NCBI RefSeq assembly: GCF_000687555.1
Contig: NZ_JHWJ01000010.1
Coordinates: 1-64,000 of the forward strand
Direction: 5' to 3'
From: [Clostridium] aerotolerans DSM 5434
Lineage (GTDB): Bacteria; Bacillota; Clostridia; Lachnospirales; Lachnospiraceae
DNA length: 64,000 bases
Every line of letters starts with the position of its first letter. The first letter of the stretch is position 1. Below are positions 9,776 to 19,473 of this stretch, one piece after another. The notes beneath the pieces were generated by a model that saw only the letters and a list, made by a program, of their open reading frames with translations, searched no databases and was not told where the DNA came from. Position numbers and translations under genes: made by a program.

Positions 9776-11020
9776 ATGGCCATTGTAAAACCATTTCAAT
9801 GTGTAAGGCCGGATGAAGCAACGGCTCATCTGGTGGCAGCTCTTCCTTACGATGTATATAACCGGAAAGAGGCATGTGAAATTACAGCCGCAAATTCAAA
9901 GTCATTTCTTAACATCGACAGACCGGAAACCCAGTTCTCCGATGATGTGGATACGTATGACAGCCGGGTATATGAAAAGGCCAGAGAGCTTTTAAATGCC
10001 TGGGTTTCGGACGGAACTTTATTAAAGGATAACAGGGAAGCTTATTATATTTATGAGCTAGTCATGAACGGAAGGAGCCAGACAGGAATCGTGGCCTGCT
10101 CCTCCATTGATGATTATGCACAGGGTATTATTAAAAAGCATGAGAATACAAGGGAAGAAAAGGAACTGGACCGGATCTGCCACGTAGACCGGACCGACGC
10201 CCAGACTGGTCCTATCTTCCTGGCTTACCGCTCAAAGGAAGCTATCAATGGCATCGTGGAACGTGTCATTGCCACAAAGCCTCTCTATGATTTTACCGCA
10301 GAGGATGGAATCAGCCATAAAATATGGCAGGTTTCTGATGAGGTGACGGTTTCAGAGATTGAACAGGCATTTGTAGGGGTTCCATCTACCTATATCGCTG
10401 ACGGACACCATAGAGCGGCATCTGCTGTGAAGGTTGGATGGAAGCGGAGAGATGAGAATCCGGGCTATACAGGAGAGGAACCATTTAACTTTTTCCTTTC
10501 CGTTCTCTTTCCTGATGAACAGCTTATGATCATGCCTTACAACCGTGTGGTGAAAGATTTAAACGGGCTTTCTGAGGAGGAGTATTTAAAGAAGGTGGAG
10601 GAAGCTTTTCTTGTGGAAGTTGTAGGAGAAGATGCTTACTCACCGGATACCAAGGGAAGCTTTGGTATGTATTTAAATAAGAAGTGGTACCGTCTTACCA
10701 TTAAGGATTCCTTCGTATCTAAGGATCCGGTAAAAGGACTCGATGTGTCTCTTCTTCAGGATCATCTGTTAAACCCGGTTCTTGGTGTAAAAGATCCAAG
10801 AATTGATAAGCGGGTTGATTTCATCGGAGGTATCCGGGGACTGAAGGAGCTGGAAAAACGGTGCGCGGAAGATATGACTGTGGCATTTTCCATGTACCCA
10901 ACTTCTATTGAGGAGCTGTTTCAGGTGGCAGATGCAGGACTTTTAATGCCGCCGAAATCTACTTGGTTTGAGCCGAAGCTGCGGAGTGGGTTGTTTATTC
11001 ATCCTTTGACTGCATTTTAA
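9776..11020 (+). CDS. DUF1015 family protein, linked to serine synthesis
   Basis: A 414-residue protein recognised as DUF1015 by its N-terminal VKPFQCVRPDEATAHLVAALPYDV, the NPKSFL-like NSKSFLNIDRPE near 41-52, DRTDAQTGPIF near 140, and YIADGHHRAASA near 206-217. It has no signal peptide or membrane segment. The HHR-containing motif suggests a catalytic or nucleotide-binding site. It ends the leuB-ilv-ser operon nine bases after serA and before a terminator. Co-occurrence with serC and serA in clostridia suggests a role around serine or phosphoserine; a serine-kinase-like or damage-control activity is speculation. Confidence 0.85.
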   Translation: MAIVKPFQCVRPDEATAHLVAALPYDVYNRKEACEITAANSKSFLNIDRPETQFSDDVDTYDSRVYEKARELLNAWVSDGTLLKDNREAYYIYELVMNGRSQTGIVACSSIDDYAQGIIKKHENTREEKELDRICHVDRTDAQTGPIFLAYRSKEAINGIVERVIATKPLYDFTAEDGISHKIWQVSDEVTVSEIEQAFVGVPSTYIADGHHRAASAVKVGWKRRDENPGYTGEEPFNFFLSVLFPDEQLMIMPYNRVVKDLNGLSEEEYLKKVEEAFLVEVVGEDAYSPDTKGSFGMYLNKKWYRLTIKDSFVSKDPVKGLDVSLLQDHLLNPVLGVKDPRIDKRVDFIGGIRGLKELEKRCAEDMTVAFSMYPTSIEELFQVADAGLLMPPKSTWFEPKLRSGLFIHPLTAF

Positions 11021-11038
11021 ACAGAATATATTATAATG

Positions 11039-11070
11039 AAAAGAATCCTGATTTTCAGGGTTCTTTTTTT
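11039..11070 (+). terminator. Terminator of the leuB-ilv-ser operon
   Basis: AAGAATCCTGA and TCAGGGTTCTT form a stem with a 3-base loop, followed by an uninterrupted T run. Confidence 0.88.
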
Positions 11071-11071
11071 G

Positions 11072-11232
11072 TACTTATAATATACAGTGAAATTTTCATC
11101 TTTAAAAAGAGAACGAACATGGAAAGCAATATAAATGACTCAGAAAAGTTAATGCAAAATATGGTCATTCGTGATATGCCATTGCATTGGTTTTGTGACC
11201 AGTCAACGATTTCTAAGATGTTGTACAGATAA
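11072..11232 (+). pseudogene. Broken 5' copy of the sigma-factor gene found at 17797
   Basis: About 160 bases match the promoter, ribosome site and first 40 codons of the intact sigma gene at 17752-17915. Shared stretches include TTATAATATACAGT, GAACATGGAAAGCAAT, TTAATGCAAAA and GCATTGCATTGGTTTTG-like sequence (11179-11196). From ATG 11119 the first dozen residues read MESNINDSEKLMQ, against MESNLNDSEELMQ in the intact protein. One base is then missing from an A run, the frame is lost and a TAA follows at 11230. Similarity fades after 11232. This is a truncated, frameshifted duplicate and cannot encode sigma factor. Confidence 0.8.
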
Positions 11233-11562
11233 GATATAGACTTTGAATGTGCAGTGGAAAGCGCTTACAAGTGCTGGTGGGGACAAATAGATAAGTGCAA
11301 AGAAAAAGTTGGGTGATAATATTTTATGGTAAAAATACACATAAAACAGCATAAAAATGTGATTGTAATTAATTTTAAACTATAAAATGTAATTGGATTA
11401 CTTTGGAGTATTTGTAAATATTTAACAAAAAACGCTACTTGATTTATTTGTTTTATCAATTACTTTTTTATAAATATAAATGTATAATAGTGTAAGCTCT
11501 TACATAGTCAGAGAAGATATTAATGATGCTTGCAGTTTAACGAAGAATAAGGGGGATTACAA
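11233..11562 (+). promoter_or_regulatory. Regulatory region of the pectinase gene, with cre-type sites
   Basis: GGAAAGCGCTTACA at 11256-11269 matches the CcpA cre consensus TGWAARCGYTWNCW at 13 of 14 positions. A TATAAT at 11483-11488 is a likely -10, with no clear -35. Immediately after it, TGTAAGCTCTTACA at 11491-11504 matches 13 of 14 cre positions, failing only in the central CG, and is a TGTAAG/CTTACA inverted repeat. The placement near the transcription start would allow catabolite repression. The remaining sequence is AT-rich with no open reading frame of note. Confidence 0.55.
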
Positions 11563-14500
11563 TTGGGAGTCAGGAGAAAGGTATTTGCAAGAGTTGCAGC
11601 AGCAGGATTGGCAGCAGTGGTACTGTGCTCAAACAGTAGTTTTCAGGCTTTTGCAACATTAGGGGACATCATGGAGATGATTCCACATAAGAAGGAGGCT
11701 GGCTATTCTACGCCGTCAGAAGCAACACCATCAGAAGCCTCTGTATCAGTGGAAGAGAAGGAGGCTGAAATCTCAGAAGTAAAGGCGGTAAAAGGTATAG
11801 AGACAACTCCATCAGAAGCATTAAAGGTTTCTTCTGAGGTCTTTGAAGGAACATGGAGTCTTATAAAAGGAGATGGAATATTAAAGGATTCAGCTGATCA
11901 GGAAACAGATACGATTCAAAAAGGCGAGGGAACCTATACAAACAGCGAGGGGCAGAGTTTTGGAATCGATGCTTCTGCGGGTAAATTTAATGTTCAGGCA
12001 GAACGGACTCAGATAAACAAAGGAACCACACTAGAGCTTCCGGCAGCCGGAGAAGTCTTCGAGTTTGAAATTATTGCTCATAAAGTCTGGGACGGAAGCC
12101 ATGCTTCTTCGGATGGCTCTGGAATTCTGGAGGGGGCAGAGAGCGCTGTGGTGGTTCAGGGAGCTAAGTCCTGTAAAGCAGAGAGCTATACGGATATAGA
12201 TAACAATTACCGTGCCTATACATATCGCTTTGTACTTGAAAAGGGAGCAAAGCAGGCAGCTGTTACTGTTGCAGCTTCAGGCTCTCAATATGTAAAGAGT
12301 CTGGAGGTAAAGAGCTTTCCGGCAGTAGATGTTAATATTTCTGGTCGTTTAGAAGTGGAAAACGGGGATAATCCGAAAAATGTAAAGGTGGTTCTTCTAA
12401 ATGAAAGGACAAAGGAGACATTTACGGATATCGTTAATTTCAGCGATGGAGAAGCCAGCTATGAAGTAATGGTACCTGTCTATGATGAGGAAGAGGGGTA
12501 TCAGATCTTCCTGGATAATGACCATTACAAGATTTCTGGTCTGGATCAGATTCGGGTATCTGGCGGTACAGATAGTGAGGACTGTGATTTCTCAGTAACA
12601 AGCTCTGAGAAGCATTCCGTATCTATAAGCTTTTCGGAGAATATTGATTTGGCTGGTATGGAGTATTCTTATAAGAATACGGAGACAAATCAGGTTTATT
12701 CTTTTAAAACCAGTGAAAAAATTGAGCTTACAGAAGGAAACTATATCTTTTCCTTTGGAGGAGAGGCAGACCGTTTGGCGTATGAGATATCAGACGGAGA
12801 GAGCATCACCATTAAGGATAAGGATATCACTCAGAGGGTGGACTTAAAGCCAGTGACAGACTGGAGTTTTTACGCCGATGGAACCGATGATTATTATCAA
12901 AAAACGCTTCAGAATCAAACAGGGTATTTTAAGGGAGCGGTCATTGATGCCACAAGCGGAAAGGTTCTGCCAAACGGAGATGTGAAGTCAGCCAATTCCA
13001 GCCAGTTTGTTACTGGAGCTGTCATTAGAATCCCTGTAACAGGAGACTGTACCATGTCGGTGGAGGCATACGGGCCTCAATACGCATTGTATTCTGTCAA
13101 AGGCGTGTCTGCCAAAGATCAGAATCCTTTTGTGTACAAGTATGAGGGGGAAAAGGGTTACATTGATATCACGTCAGATGGATCTGCTTACATCAAATCA
13201 GTCACACTTGTATATCCGCCCAAAGAGGTTACTTATAAGGAACAGCCTGTAATGCCGGCTGTGGCTGACTTCGGAATGGGAGATAATCTGACCGTTGCGC
13301 CAGAGGGGCAGAGGCTTATACTCACTCAGGTAGGCGGTGCTATGACAAGCGCAGGTCTTAATTCGGTCAGTTATTATGTATTTCCAAAGACAAAGGACTG
13401 GCAGGTATTATCTGCGGATGTCGTTTTAAAGGCAGGAACCACAAGCAGCTCCAGCGGTGTTTTCTTTGGAGCCTTTGATGAAGAGTATCTCACGACCGTG
13501 GGCATCAGGGGAAAGACAGGGCTTAGAGGAATTTTATCTAAAACAACCTCAGAGCTGGTAGGAGCAGGCGGACCCAATCAGACCATAGAAGACGGGGAAA
13601 GGGTTACTTTCACAGCTCGGAAAACAGATGGAGGACTTTTTGTTACTTATAAGACGAAGTCTGACGGAGAAAACAGCTATACATTCAAATATGACGACGG
13701 AAAAAATCTCCTGTTTAAGGAGGATAAGGCTGATACTGAGTGCTATTATGGATTCGCCTTAGCTAGCGGAACCGCCGTAATTACCAACATGATGCTTTAT
13801 GATGAGGACGACAAAATCCTGTATGACCAGAATGACTGCTATGAGCCGGAGGGAACCGCTCCTGTTGCACAGAAGGTCATGGCTGAGGCTGATGCCTCCA
13901 GAGAATTTATTCATGTTACCTGGACGGGAGAGGTATGTACAGGAGATGAAAAGTATGTTCTCCAGGTATCAAGAGATGGCGTAAGCTGGGAAGATGTGGC
14001 TGATGATCTGACGGTTAACACCTATGATTATCCAATCACAGGCAGCGGCTCATGGTATTTTAGAGTATGCGGAACACTTGGCAATGCTCCGTCTGTCGAG
14101 GATCGAAACCAGTGGGTAACCATAGAAAAGCCTGTAACAATAACGGCTGCGCTTACAGCCCCGACAGTTACAGCCACAGCAGAGGAAGATAATATTAAGC
14201 TGTCATGGGAGACTGTGGAAACAGCGGACAGATACGAGATATACCGTTATTCCTATGATGAAACAAAAGCAGGAGCAAGGCTCATTGGAACTTCCAAAGT
14301 TCCTGAATATACAGACAGCACCATAACACAGCAAATGCCCTACTATTATTACGTCAAAGCATTTTCCAGTATCAACAGCAGTAATGCCTCACAGGAGGTG
14401 TGGGCAGTTGCCACCGGACCCAGGAAGGGCCAGTATGTTTATGAGGATGAGGCGATTCCAGTGGTAATTACCAAGAAATCCTATGACACGTCCTATCAAA

Positions 14501-17500
14501 AGGAGATAGTGCTAGAAGGTATCGCAGAGGAAGCCTGTAAATTAAAAGCAATGGTAAACGGAAGCCAACAGGATACGGAAAAGGAGATAAAGGCAGGCGG
14601 AAGCTTCCAGCTTAACCTGGTATTAAAGGAAGGACGCAATGATGTCAATCTTTTATTTACAGATTCAGAAGGAGCCGTTACCAGAAAGACCTTTAACTAC
14701 GTATATCTGACGAATTACGATATGGTGGTAGATGGCTCCTATTCCGGTAACGACGGAGATTTAAAAAATGGGATTCCTGTCTATAAGACAATTTCTGCCG
14801 CTGTCGATGCAGTGCCTTCCGATTCTAAAATAAGAAAGGTAATCCTTATAAAGGAGGGCTCTTACAGAGAGCATCTGGTTATTGATAAACCGTACCTTTC
14901 TCTGATAGGGGAAGACAGAGACCAGGTTAATATCCACTTCTATGACAGACTGGAAAGTCCGGAAGGTGGGGATATGAAAACCAGGTGTGCGGTTTATGTG
15001 ACAAGCGAAGCAAAAGGATTCTCGGCAGAGAATCTCACCATTGAAAATGATTACCAGTACCTTGGAACTGGAAGCAATGAGTCTGCAGATGCCCTCAGGA
15101 ATGATGCAGAGGGTGCTGTCTATGTAAATCTTGCCTTAAAGGGCTATCAGGATACTCTGTGCGCAAATGTAGGCAAGCAGTACTATTATAAATGCATGAT
15201 CACTGGTAATGTGGATTTTATTTACGGCAACGACCCCAGAGCCTTATTTAATGACTGCGATTTGATATTCCGCTATAACGGTGTAAAAAACAGCGGCTAC
15301 CTGAGCGCACCAAAGACCTCAGAGACCGCAGCGTACGGACTTACCTTTTATGACTGCCGCATCCTCTCGGAGGAGGGATGCAGCGGAAGTAAATACCGTC
15401 TGGGAAGGCCATGGGGGGCTGACGGCTATTTAACCTTTATTAATACTTATATGGGAGGGGTAATAAACGGGGAAGAAAGCTATGATGACATGAGCGGAAA
15501 TTCCTATAGGAAGGCCAGATTTTTCGAATTTGGAAGCTATGGCCCATCGTATGCAATCAATGAAAAGCGCAGACAGATCTCTCCGGCAAAGGCAGAGGCA
15601 ATGCTTGGGTCCTCCCTTCTTGGTTGGGAACCTGAAAAGGAGACGAACAGCCGTTCCGCAGATTATAAGGGCAATGTAATTACAAATGAAGCGCCGAAGT
15701 ACGTAATAGTCGGATACGCCCAGGATACCTACAACATAAAAGACGGAGATGATACCGGTTTGGGGGCTTTTAATTTAGAAGGCTATGCTCAGTCAGGAAA
15801 CGTAACCGGTGGAGGTCTTTTAAAGGAAACCTCAGAGAATTATTATACAGTTTCCGATGGGGAGTCCTTCCTAAAGGCGTTAAAGTCTGCCAATGACAGC
15901 GGTAAAAAATCGGTAATCGAAATCACAGAGGACATTAAGCTGGGAAGCAAGGAAATAGAAAATTACGCCGACTACAGCAGCCTGATTAAGCCATACAGTG
16001 CCCAGGCCCTCACTCATCCAGTATTAAAGGAGACTGGTGTTTCCGTATTAATGCTTAAGAACATGAGTAATCTGACGATTTTTTCAAGAAATGGTTCCGC
16101 ACTGCTTCATGCGAATGTTGATATCAGCAATTCCTCTAACATCATTATCAGAAATCTGGTCCTTGATGAATTATGGGAGTGGGATGAGGAGACTGAAGGA
16201 GGCTATGACCGAAATGACTGGGATTATATGACCATTGAAAATGAAAGCACCAACATATGGGTGGATCATTGTACCTTTTATAAGGCATATGACGGTGTTA
16301 TTGACGTTAAAAATCCAAGTACTTCAAAAACCAGCAACATCACCATTTCCTGGTGCAGCTTTTTACCAGCCAGCAGAGGAGATTTCTTTGATGATATAAT
16401 GGACGAAATTGCTTCTAATCCACAGAAATACCCTTATTATACCCATTTGATCAATGACCTTCATATGACCAGGGAGCAGGTATACTACTATGCATATGGT
16501 CAGAAGAAGACCCATCTTCTGGGGCAGTCCGATGATGCTGTCAATGCGGCAAATATCAGGTTGACACTGGCAAACAATTATTATAAGGATTCTATGGACC
16601 GTATGCCAAGGCTGAGATACGGAGCGGCCCATGTGTATAACTGCGTGCTTGATGCGGCAGATTTATACCAGGTTAAGAATTCCATAGAAAACAGTGAGGC
16701 AGCAGCAAAGATTGTAAGCAATGGCGCAAGCTCTACCTGCGGAGGAGAGATACTTTTAGAAAACTGCTATATTGACAGTATTGTAAATGCCCTAAACAGC
16801 GGCAATGGCGATAGTCCATCAGGTTATATCAATGCAATCAATTCCGTTTATTATATGGACGGAGTAAAGACTGAGCTTAAGCCAAAATCCAACAGCACGA
16901 CTGATCCTTCCATATTAGTGCTTGATGCAGGGAAATTTAAGAGTAAGCTTCCATATAAGGCACCTGTGCTGTATCCGGCAGAGAAATTAAAGGAGCTTGT
17001 GATTCCTAACAGCGGAGCCGGAGCCATTGAGATGACAGTTCTCCAATGGGAAAAGGGGATATATTTTGACACGATAAAGACTATACCTGACGATGGTGAG
17101 ACCAGTACAGAACCACAGGAGGATTCCGATTCAGAGGACGATACGCCAATATATGATTTAAAGACAGATAAAAAAGAGGTAGAAAACCGCAGGCGAAAAG
17201 CCGTAGAAGTAAAAGAAGCTGACACTGGAACATGGCTGAAGAACAGTGAAAATGCTTGGTGTCTCATTAAAAAGGACGGCACGATTGCAGTGCAGGAGTG
17301 GTGTCTGGTAGATGGAACATGGTATTATTTCAACCAGAGTGGATATATGGCGGTAGGCTGGTTTCAGGCTGTGGATGGAAAATGGTACTATCTGAATTTA
17401 TCTTATGGCGGAATGGTAACGGGCTGGATTATGGCAGATGGGAAATGGTATTACCTGGATAAGGAAAACGGAGACTGCCTGATGAACAAGACAACGCCGG

Positions 17501-17544
17501 ATGGCTATCAGGTGGATGAAAATGGAGCCTGGATTGAGAAATAA
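11563..17544 (+). CDS. Secreted bifunctional pectin methylesterase / pectate lyase with choline-binding repeats
   Basis: This 1993-residue exported enzyme should de-esterify pectin and then cleave it by beta-elimination. Order: signal peptide ending about QAFA (residue 30); a TPSEA-rich linker to about 85; several beta-rich carbohydrate-binding-like modules to about 760; two fibronectin type III-like domains (about 765-965); a CE8 pectinesterase domain about 1050-1350 with GYQDTL, GNVDFIYG and LGRPWG (about 1280); a PL1 pectate lyase domain about 1425-1760 with IWVDHCTF (about 1564), DGVIDVK and RMPRLRYGAAHVYN (about 1680); an acidic linker; and GW/WYY choline-binding-type repeats from about 1886 to the end, which would hold it on the wall. 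The TTG start has AAGGGGG seven bases upstream and is followed directly by the signal peptide. Monocistronic, with its own terminator. Confidence 0.92.
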   Translation: MGVRRKVFARVAAAGLAAVVLCSNSSFQAFATLGDIMEMIPHKKEAGYSTPSEATPSEASVSVEEKEAEISEVKAVKGIETTPSEALKVSSEVFEGTWSLIKGDGILKDSADQETDTIQKGEGTYTNSEGQSFGIDASAGKFNVQAERTQINKGTTLELPAAGEVFEFEIIAHKVWDGSHASSDGSGILEGAESAVVVQGAKSCKAESYTDIDNNYRAYTYRFVLEKGAKQAAVTVAASGSQYVKSLEVKSFPAVDVNISGRLEVENGDNPKNVKVVLLNERTKETFTDIVNFSDGEASYEVMVPVYDEEEGYQIFLDNDHYKISGLDQIRVSGGTDSEDCDFSVTSSEKHSVSISFSENIDLAGMEYSYKNTETNQVYSFKTSEKIELTEGNYIFSFGGEADRLAYEISDGESITIKDKDITQRVDLKPVTDWSFYADGTDDYYQKTLQNQTGYFKGAVIDATSGKVLPNGDVKSANSSQFVTGAVIRIPVTGDCTMSVEAYGPQYALYSVKGVSAKDQNPFVYKYEGEKGYIDITSDGSAYIKSVTLVYPPKEVTYKEQPVMPAVADFGMGDNLTVAPEGQRLILTQVGGAMTSAGLNSVSYYVFPKTKDWQVLSADVVLKAGTTSSSSGVFFGAFDEEYLTTVGIRGKTGLRGILSKTTSELVGAGGPNQTIEDGERVTFTARKTDGGLFVTYKTKSDGENSYTFKYDDGKNLLFKEDKADTECYYGFALASGTAVITNMMLYDEDDKILYDQNDCYEPEGTAPVAQKVMAEADASREFIHVTWTGEVCTGDEKYVLQVSRDGVSWEDVADDLTVNTYDYPITGSGSWYFRVCGTLGNAPSVEDRNQWVTIEKPVTITAALTAPTVTATAEEDNIKLSWETVETADRYEIYRYSYDETKAGARLIGTSKVPEYTDSTITQQMPYYYYVKAFSSINSSNASQEVWAVATGPRKGQYVYEDEAIPVVITKKSYDTSYQKEIVLEGIAEEACKLKAMVNGSQQDTEKEIKAGGSFQLNLVLKEGRNDVNLLFTDSEGAVTRKTFNYVYLTNYDMVVDGSYSGNDGDLKNGIPVYKTISAAVDAVPSDSKIRKVILIKEGSYREHLVIDKPYLSLIGEDRDQVNIHFYDRLESPEGGDMKTRCAVYVTSEAKGFSAENLTIENDYQYLGTGSNESADALRNDAEGAVYVNLALKGYQDTLCANVGKQYYYKCMITGNVDFIYGNDPRALFNDCDLIFRYNGVKNSGYLSAPKTSETAAYGLTFYDCRILSEEGCSGSKYRLGRPWGADGYLTFINTYMGGVINGEESYDDMSGNSYRKARFFEFGSYGPSYAINEKRRQISPAKAEAMLGSSLLGWEPEKETNSRSADYKGNVITNEAPKYVIVGYAQDTYNIKDGDDTGLGAFNLEGYAQSGNVTGGGLLKETSENYYTVSDGESFLKALKSANDSGKKSVIEITEDIKLGSKEIENYADYSSLIKPYSAQALTHPVLKETGVSVLMLKNMSNLTIFSRNGSALLHANVDISNSSNIIIRNLVLDELWEWDEETEGGYDRNDWDYMTIENESTNIWVDHCTFYKAYDGVIDVKNPSTSKTSNITISWCSFLPASRGDFFDDIMDEIASNPQKYPYYTHLINDLHMTREQVYYYAYGQKKTHLLGQSDDAVNAANIRLTLANNYYKDSMDRMPRLRYGAAHVYNCVLDAADLYQVKNSIENSEAAAKIVSNGASSTCGGEILLENCYIDSIVNALNSGNGDSPSGYINAINSVYYMDGVKTELKPKSNSTTDPSILVLDAGKFKSKLPYKAPVLYPAEKLKELVIPNSGAGAIEMTVLQWEKGIYFDTIKTIPDDGETSTEPQEDSDSEDDTPIYDLKTDKKEVENRRRKAVEVKEADTGTWLKNSENAWCLIKKDGTIAVQEWCLVDGTWYYFNQSGYMAVGWFQAVDGKWYYLNLSYGGMVTGWIMADGKWYYLDKENGDCLMNKTTPDGYQVDENGAWIEK

Positions 17545-17647
17545 AGAAACATATATTCACGGAAGTTTCATTCATTCATTCCATCAGGTGATATTTGATT
17601 GGTTTTAAAAAGTGTTTGAATTTAATATGAACTAACTTTAGAAATAG

Positions 17648-17685
17648 AAAGGTTGCCTCCATATTTTGGGGGCAACCTTTTTATT
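17648..17685 (+). terminator. Terminator of the pectinase gene
   Basis: AAAGGTTGCCTCC and GGGGGCAACCTTT form a 12-13-bp stem around a 7-base loop, followed by TTTATTTCT. Confidence 0.88.
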
Positions 17686-17730
17686 TCTCTAAATACTTAA
17701 ATTTAAGGTTATTTTCATATCTTTTGTCAC

Positions 17731-17759
17731 CTTACAATAAATTCATTCGTGTTTATAAT
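17731..17759 (+). promoter_or_regulatory. Promoter of the sigma/anti-sigma-like pair
   Basis: CTTACA at 17731-17736 and TATAAT at 17754-17759 are 17 bases apart; a second TATAAT occurs at 17766-17771. The TATAAT region is also present upstream of the broken copy at 11072. Confidence 0.5.
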
Positions 17760-17796
17760 ATACAGTATAATAGATATCTTTAAAGAGAGGGAGAAC

Positions 17797-18270
17797 ATGG
17801 AAAGCAATTTAAATGATTCAGAGGAATTAATGCAAAAATATGGGGATAAGCTATATCGCATTGCATTGGTTTTGCTGGCCAATCAACACGATGCCGAAGA
17901 TGTCGTACAGGAAACATTTTTGCGTTTTCTGAAAAAACAACCTGTTTTTAATAATGAGGAACATGAAAAGGCGTGGTTTATTAAAGTGACTACTAATATA
18001 TGTAAGGATTTGAGACGTTTTCATCTGAGACATCCTGTTTGCGATATAAGTGAGTGTTTTGATTATCCCGTTGAGGAGCAATCAGGAGAATTATTGGCTG
18101 AATTGTTTCATTTAAAATCGAAATACAAATTGCCAATTTATCTCCATTACATTGAGGGATATTCGGTGAAAGAAATATCGGACTTGACTCATTGTTCACA
18201 AAATGCAGTCAAAAAGCAATTACAAAGAGGAAGGGAGGCTTTAAGAATCAGATATGAAAAATTGGATTAG
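17797..18270 (+). CDS. ECF-type RNA polymerase sigma factor
   Basis: A 157-residue sigma-70 family protein of ECF size, lacking regions 1 and 3. Region 2 is visible as the YGDKLYRIALVLLANQHDAEDVVQETFLRF block (about 14-43), including the DAEDVVQETF core-binding motif; region 4 near the C-terminus has the helix-turn-helix GYSVKEISDLTHCSQNAVKKQLQRGRE-type sequence (about 121-147). ATG 17797 follows an AGAGGGAG site. Its end overlaps the next gene by 17 bases, the usual arrangement with a cognate regulator. A broken duplicate of its 5' end lies upstream of the pectinase gene. Target promoters are unknown. Confidence 0.88.
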   Translation: MESNLNDSEELMQKYGDKLYRIALVLLANQHDAEDVVQETFLRFLKKQPVFNNEEHEKAWFIKVTTNICKDLRRFHLRHPVCDISECFDYPVEEQSGELLAELFHLKSKYKLPIYLHYIEGYSVKEISDLTHCSQNAVKKQLQRGREALRIRYEKLD

Positions 18271-19426
18271 TGAAGAAAACTTAAAAAGAGCAGTAAATGA
18301 AATACATATGGACCAAGCAGCAAAAGACAGGATTATTCAGGAATGCAAAGGAAAGTATAGTAAAAAGAGAAAGAATCTAATGAAGCTAAAAGTTATTGTC
18401 GCCTTTTCAGTACTAACGGTAATTTTATTATGTACTCCGGTTATGGCCCAGGTTAGAGAAAGTCTAAAACAATGGTTATCCCATATGACAAAGGAGGAAA
18501 TCAAAGAGGTATATGATTCTGTTCAAAATTCCGAAGGAGAGACGGCCCGTTATTCAAGAAAATTAAGCTGGGATGAAAGACTAAGGCGAGATCAATTGAC
18601 GAGCCTTTATAAAAAAGGAGAAAGATTTCCAAAAGGAAGGATTAAAATTTTAAAACAAGTAGAGAAGGCCGATCCTAATGCTGTAATCTACGATGATAAA
18701 TATTTAACATGGTACCTTCCATCTCGTGAGCTGACAGATGAAGAACTACTGGAAATGATTGATTATGAGTATAAAGAGAGCTACAGTTTAGATGCAATCA
18801 ATGGGACAGAAGGAATTATGGAGGATACTGTACAGGTAAAGGCAATCATTACAGAGGAACAGGCATTAGAAACAGCTAAGAATTTTATAGAGGCAGCATA
18901 TGAAGTCAAACCTGATCCTGAAAGAATGTTTATTGAGGAGAATGACGCCTTTGGCTATTACGATATAAAATACTCTGGACTGGAGATAAAAGAGGGATAT
19001 AGAGATGATTGCAGTATCTTAGTATCAAGCCAGGATGGAAAATTAGATTCCGTATATTATGAAGACAGAGAATACAATGCTTCTTGTTCCCAAACTGGCG
19101 AGTTTCCTAATTGGCAAGTATGGTATGAAAAAGGAAAAAGTATATTAGCCAGTATAGCAGGCAAATCACCCATAAAGAAAAGCTATTATTTGGTATATTA
19201 TGGAGGTGATAATTCTAAATATTCAACTAAGAAAATTCACTATTTCTTTGAACTGGAGAATGGAGATACTTATGGTATGGGATTTCTTTATGATAAAGGA
19301 ATACTTCAAACCATGAAGGTTAATTATGGTCTTAGCTATACTGAAAATTCTGAATACTATGAAAATATGTTTAAATTCAACGCTGGCAGACAAAAAGTAA
19401 ATTATAAACTTGTGGAAATTAATTAG
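18254..19426 (+). CDS. Single-pass membrane protein, putative anti-sigma factor
   Basis: A 390-residue protein whose short cytoplasmic N-terminus (about 45 residues, rich in Lys, Arg and Glu) is followed by one membrane segment (VIVAFSVLTVILLCTPVMA, about 49-67) and a large extracytoplasmic part with no family I recognise. The layout, and translation coupled by a 17-base overlap with the sigma gene, fit an anti-sigma factor that holds the sigma factor at the membrane. No zinc-binding anti-sigma (ZAS) HxxxCxxC motif is seen. The function is inferred from context only. Confidence 0.65.
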   Translation: MKNWISEENLKRAVNEIHMDQAAKDRIIQECKGKYSKKRKNLMKLKVIVAFSVLTVILLCTPVMAQVRESLKQWLSHMTKEEIKEVYDSVQNSEGETARYSRKLSWDERLRRDQLTSLYKKGERFPKGRIKILKQVEKADPNAVIYDDKYLTWYLPSRELTDEELLEMIDYEYKESYSLDAINGTEGIMEDTVQVKAIITEEQALETAKNFIEAAYEVKPDPERMFIEENDAFGYYDIKYSGLEIKEGYRDDCSILVSSQDGKLDSVYYEDREYNASCSQTGEFPNWQVWYEKGKSILASIAGKSPIKKSYYLVYYGGDNSKYSTKKIHYFFELENGDTYGMGFLYDKGILQTMKVNYGLSYTENSEYYENMFKFNAGRQKVNYKLVEIN

Positions 19427-19473
19427 GCATATAGAAAAGTAAAAATAATAACCTTTTCTCCAAAATATTTTGA

